The position numbers and the translations under genes are program-made. The notes beneath the pieces were generated by a model. The model had not been told where the DNA came from. It did no database searches and was given only the letters and a program-made list of their open reading frames with translations. A stretch of 7,225 nucleotides of DNA, from the NCBI GenBank assembly GCA_964551195.1, contig CAZKBI010000029.1:1-7225 (forward strand). Reading direction: 5' to 3'. The DNA comes from CAYZPB01 sp964551195 (GTDB taxonomy: Bacteria > Bacillota > Bacilli > Tepidibacillales > Tepidibacillaceae). Below are positions 5,465-7,225 of the stretch, piece by piece. Positions within the stretch are counted from its first letter, which is position 1. Each line of letters starts with the position of its first letter.

Positions 5465-6192
5465 TTAGTCCGAAGCTGCGCTGTCCGAATTGCAATCTCT
5501 TGACTGATCGACTAACGAGAACCAGCCTCTGTAAAGCTTGCTACGATTTTCTAATCCAACCGCTCGCCCCTTACTGTTATCGTTGTCATAAGTCTTTTGC
5601 GACGGATCTCTATGCTAGCAGCTATGATGACGACAACAAGCCAATCTGCGCTGATTGCAGGCGACTGCTCTATCATTTTGTTAGTAAACAACGTAGTGCT
5701 ATCATGTATAACCAGCATGCTCAGGAACTGATGAATCAATATAAGTTTCGTGGCAAACGTAGCTTAGCGAAACCGCTAACGCGCTTGCTCTACCTTACCT
5801 ATCAAGAGCATTTCGCAAGTTATTCTCTTGACTTAATAACCTCCATTCCTCTCCATCCAACTCGTCTAATTGAACGTTCCTTTAATCAATCACAACTACT
5901 CGCTGTGGGCTTAAGTGAGTTGACGGGGCTTTCCTATGTAGCAACTTTAATCAAGGAGAAGGCGACAGCTAAGCAGAGTAAGCAGCAGCGGGCCGAAAGA
6001 TTTCGCCAGACCGAGCATAGTTTCCGTCTGAGCAAGGCGGAAATTACGGGTAAGCGAATTCTTCTGATAGATGATATTTATACAACGGGAGCAACGGTCG
6101 AACAGGCGGCGATGGTCCTAATTGAGGCGGGAGGCGCAGCAGAAATTTGTGTGCTAACAGTAGCGCGGGCCTATGACCAGGAAGTTTTATAA
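5437..6192 (+). CDS. comFC: ComFC, phosphoribosyltransferase-fold competence protein
   Basis: ComFC is required for natural transformation and partners with ComFA in the cytoplasm; its exact activity is unsettled. The 251-residue protein has an N-terminal zinc-ribbon region with Cys16/19 (CPNC), Cys32/35 (CKAC), Cys47/50 (CYRC) and Cys71/74 (CADC). A type I phosphoribosyltransferase fold follows, with QYKFRGKRSLA, the segment SIPLHPTRLIERSFNQS, and the PRPP-binding loop ILLIDDIYTTGAT (208-220) carrying Asp212-Asp213. The conserved acidic pair and TTGAT loop are intact. The ATG at 5437 lies 28 bases inside comFA; AGGAGG (5417-5422) is 14 bases upstream, longer than ideal, but no better in-frame start exists. 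Translation is likely coupled to comFA. No hairpin terminator is visible after the stop. Length and domains are typical, and the identification is firm from both sequence and neighbour. Confidence 0.93.
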   Translation: MFKKFFQALISPKLRCPNCNLLTDRLTRTSLCKACYDFLIQPLAPYCYRCHKSFATDLYASSYDDDNKPICADCRRLLYHFVSKQRSAIMYNQHAQELMNQYKFRGKRSLAKPLTRLLYLTYQEHFASYSLDLITSIPLHPTRLIERSFNQSQLLAVGLSELTGLSYVATLIKEKATAKQSKQQRAERFRQTEHSFRLSKAEITGKRILLIDDIYTTGATVEQAAMVLIEAGGAAEICVLTVARAYDQEVL

Positions 6193-6200
6193 AATAATAG

Positions 6201-6229
6201 TTGCAATTTATTTTGTGCAAGTATATAAT
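6201..6229 (+). promoter_or_regulatory. SigA-type promoter of the binding-protein gene
   Basis: TTGCAA (6201-6206, 4 of 6 matches to the -35) is followed at 17 bases by a perfect TATAAT (6224-6229). Predicted start is near 6236, giving a leader of about 60 bases. This separates the binding-protein gene from the comF operon. The -35 overlaps an inverted repeat, TTGCA-N10-TGCAA (6201-6220), that could be an operator. Confidence 0.7.
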
Positions 6230-6260
6230 CCTCCTTATACGAAAATATGTTTAATTATTC

Positions 6261-6276
6261 ATTATAGTACTATAAT
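6261..6276. repeat. 16-bp perfect palindrome, candidate operator
   Basis: ATTATAGTACTATAAT reads the same on both strands over all 16 bases. It lies between the predicted transcription start (near 6236) and the ribosome binding site at 6283, about 20 bases before the ATG. A regulator bound here would block transcription. The perfect symmetry with no loop argues for a DNA-binding site over an RNA hairpin. It also contains a TATAAT (6271-6276) without a good -35. I do not recognise the regulator. Confidence 0.45.
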
Positions 6277-6295
6277 TATACGAGGGGGAGTAAGA

Positions 6296-7090
6296 ATGAA
6301 AAAGTTTAAAATATTATTTACAATATTAATAGCTGTTGCTTTAGTCTTTAGTTTAGCGGCGTGTAACGGTGAAGATGAGCCTAACGATAACAACGGCGAG
6401 GAACTTGATGATGAAGTTGTCTATTTAGTTGGCACAGATGCGGCCTATCCACCATTTGAAATGCTTGAGGGTGATGATGTTGTTGGTTTTGACATCGATA
6501 TCATTAAAGCAGTAGCAGAGGCTGCTGGTATTAAGATTAATGTGGAGCATACTGGTTGGGATCCATTAATGAATGGTCTTGATAATGGTTCAGTTGATAT
6601 TGGAATCTCAGCAATCACAATTAGAGCTGACCGTCAAGAACGTTATGATTTTTCTGAGCCATATTTTGAAGCTAACCAATTAATTATGGTTAAAAAGGGT
6701 TCAGGCGTTACAGAGCTTGCTGACTTAGAAGGCAAAAACATCGGTGTTCAAACTGCTACAACTGGTAACTTTGTAGTTGCCGATGCTTTTGGCAAAACAT
6801 ATAAAGGTATTAAAGGTTATGATGATCTACCGTCAGCAGTAGACGACTTATTACTTGGTCGTTTAGATGCAGTTGTGACTGATAATGCAGTTCTACAAGA
6901 ATACCTCAAGGTTGTTGCTAAGGATGGTTATGAACTAATTAAGGATCCTGCTTTCGAAATTGAGAAATACGGAATTGCTGTATTAAAGGACAGAGATGAT
7001 GGATTGCTTGAAAAGATTAATGAAGGCCTGAAAAAAATTAAAGCTGATGGCACCTACGATAAAATCTTCAATAAATATTTTGCTGAATAG
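6296..7090 (+). CDS. Amino-acid-type ABC transporter substrate-binding lipoprotein (family 3)
   Basis: This is a lipid-anchored periplasmic-type binding protein that captures a polar amino acid or similar solute for an ABC importer. It has 264 residues, usual for the family. The signal peptide (KKFKILFTILIAVALVFS) ends in the lipobox LAAC with lipidated Cys23, followed by an acidic linker (24-40, rich in Asp, Glu and Asn). The SBP_bac_3 domain follows: GTDAAYPPFEM (46-56), VGFDIDIIKAVAE (63-75), WDPLMNGLDNGSVDIGISA (88-106), ITIRADRQERYDFSEPY (107-123) and IGVQTATTGNF (149-159). By alignment with GlnH, Asp48, Arg113 and Asp196 correspond to ligand-contacting residues, fitting an alpha-amino-acid ligand, but specificity cannot be read. 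The ATG at 6296 follows AGGGGGAG (6283-6290) by 5 bases and begins the signal peptide; the ATG at 6173 lies inside comFC and was rejected. It has its own promoter and a strong hairpin downstream. Confidence 0.95.
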   Translation: MKKFKILFTILIAVALVFSLAACNGEDEPNDNNGEELDDEVVYLVGTDAAYPPFEMLEGDDVVGFDIDIIKAVAEAAGIKINVEHTGWDPLMNGLDNGSVDIGISAITIRADRQERYDFSEPYFEANQLIMVKKGSGVTELADLEGKNIGVQTATTGNFVVADAFGKTYKGIKGYDDLPSAVDDLLLGRLDAVVTDNAVLQEYLKVVAKDGYELIKDPAFEIEKYGIAVLKDRDDGLLEKINEGLKKIKADGTYDKIFNKYFAE

Positions 7091-7130
7091 TTCAATTTAA
7101 GCATAATATTAATTATTCAGAAACTTTAAT

Positions 7131-7167
7131 AATAATGCGTAACAATCTATTATTGTTGCGCATTATT
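7131..7167 (+). terminator. Long hairpin after the binding-protein gene, terminator or attenuator
   Basis: Two 16-base arms (7131-7146 and 7152-7167) pair fully, with one G-T wobble at 7140/7158 and a 5-base loop CTATT. The GC-rich heart is TGCG/CGCA. The tail lacks a pure U-run, but the outer stem bases and following CTGTTAT are T-rich. It starts 41 bases after the stop. Between a binding-protein gene and the next transporter gene, such a hairpin often lowers downstream expression or stabilises the upstream mRNA. Confidence 0.65.
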
Positions 7168-7168
7168 C

Positions 7169-7188
7169 TGTTATAATATAATTATAAT
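7169..7188 (+). promoter_or_regulatory. Candidate promoter for the next gene
   Basis: TGTTATAAT (7169-7177) is a perfect extended -10, and a second TATAAT lies at 7183-7188. No good -35 is visible for either because the expected positions fall in the hairpin arm. The surrounding DNA is very AT-rich, so chance matches are possible. Confidence 0.35.
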
Positions 7189-7213
7189 ATGCTAAGCAGT
7201 TAACGGAATATTT

Positions 7214-7220
7214 AAGGGAG
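7214..7220 (+). promoter_or_regulatory. Ribosome binding site of a gene starting just past the window
   Basis: AAGGGAG lies 5 bases before the end of the window with no start codon yet, so a plus-strand gene should begin within a few bases of the edge. After a family-3 binding protein the usual neighbour is the permease of the same importer; this is inferred from typical gene order only. Confidence 0.55.
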
Positions 7221-7225
7221 AAAGA

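Noticed and set aside
6173..6295. Longer reading of the binding protein from the ATG at 6173
   Set aside because: It would place about 41 residues before the signal peptide, crosses the promoter, and overlaps comFC. The ATG at 6296 has a good ribosome binding site.
1..7225. Mobile element, CRISPR array, tRNA/rRNA or defence island
   Set aside because: No transposase or integrase, no terminal repeats, no repeat-spacer pattern and no structural RNA sequence were seen. The genes are core-type functions.

Overview
The window reads as a draft chromosomal contig from a low-to-moderate-GC Gram-positive bacterium of the Bacillota, most likely Clostridia-like. The signs are a copper-amine-oxidase-type stalk protein, a GpsB/DivIVA cell-division protein, a ComFA/ComFC competence pair, a lipoprotein with a classic lipobox, AGGAGG-type ribosome binding sites and SigA-like promoters. 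Two runs of exactly 100 N (1135-1234 and 3263-3362) look like scaffold-gap placeholders, so true distances and reading frames across them are unknown.

Region 1 (1-1134, plus strand): the 3' end of an exported stalk-domain protein is followed by a small secreted protein of unknown function. The small protein has its own extended -10 promoter and a hairpin after its stop. Region 2 (1235-2959): gpsB on the minus strand and metK on the plus strand diverge from a shared 176-base intergenic region. metK has a strong TTGACA-17-TAATAT promoter, a TTG start behind AGGAGG, no visible SAM riboswitch, and a terminator-like hairpin after it. Region 3 (3005-6192): an apparent operon on the plus strand encodes a membrane-anchored GAF-GGDEF diguanylate cyclase (cut by the second gap), then comFA, then comFC. 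The spacing is 2 bases between the first two genes, and comFA and comFC overlap by 28 bases. Region 4 (6193-7225): a family-3 amino-acid-type substrate-binding lipoprotein has its own promoter, two dyad-symmetric sequences upstream, and a long 16-bp hairpin downstream. The window ends in a ribosome binding site for a further gene, plausibly the transporter permease.

Functionally this is mainly a housekeeping neighbourhood: S-adenosylmethionine synthesis, coordination of division and wall synthesis, DNA uptake and nutrient import. I see no mobile element, CRISPR array, tRNA or rRNA, and no convincing undescribed multi-gene system. The points most worth a second look are the diguanylate cyclase coupled to the competence genes, the Asn substitution in the GpsB partner-binding groove, the uncharacterised small secreted protein, and the palindromes upstream of the binding-protein gene.
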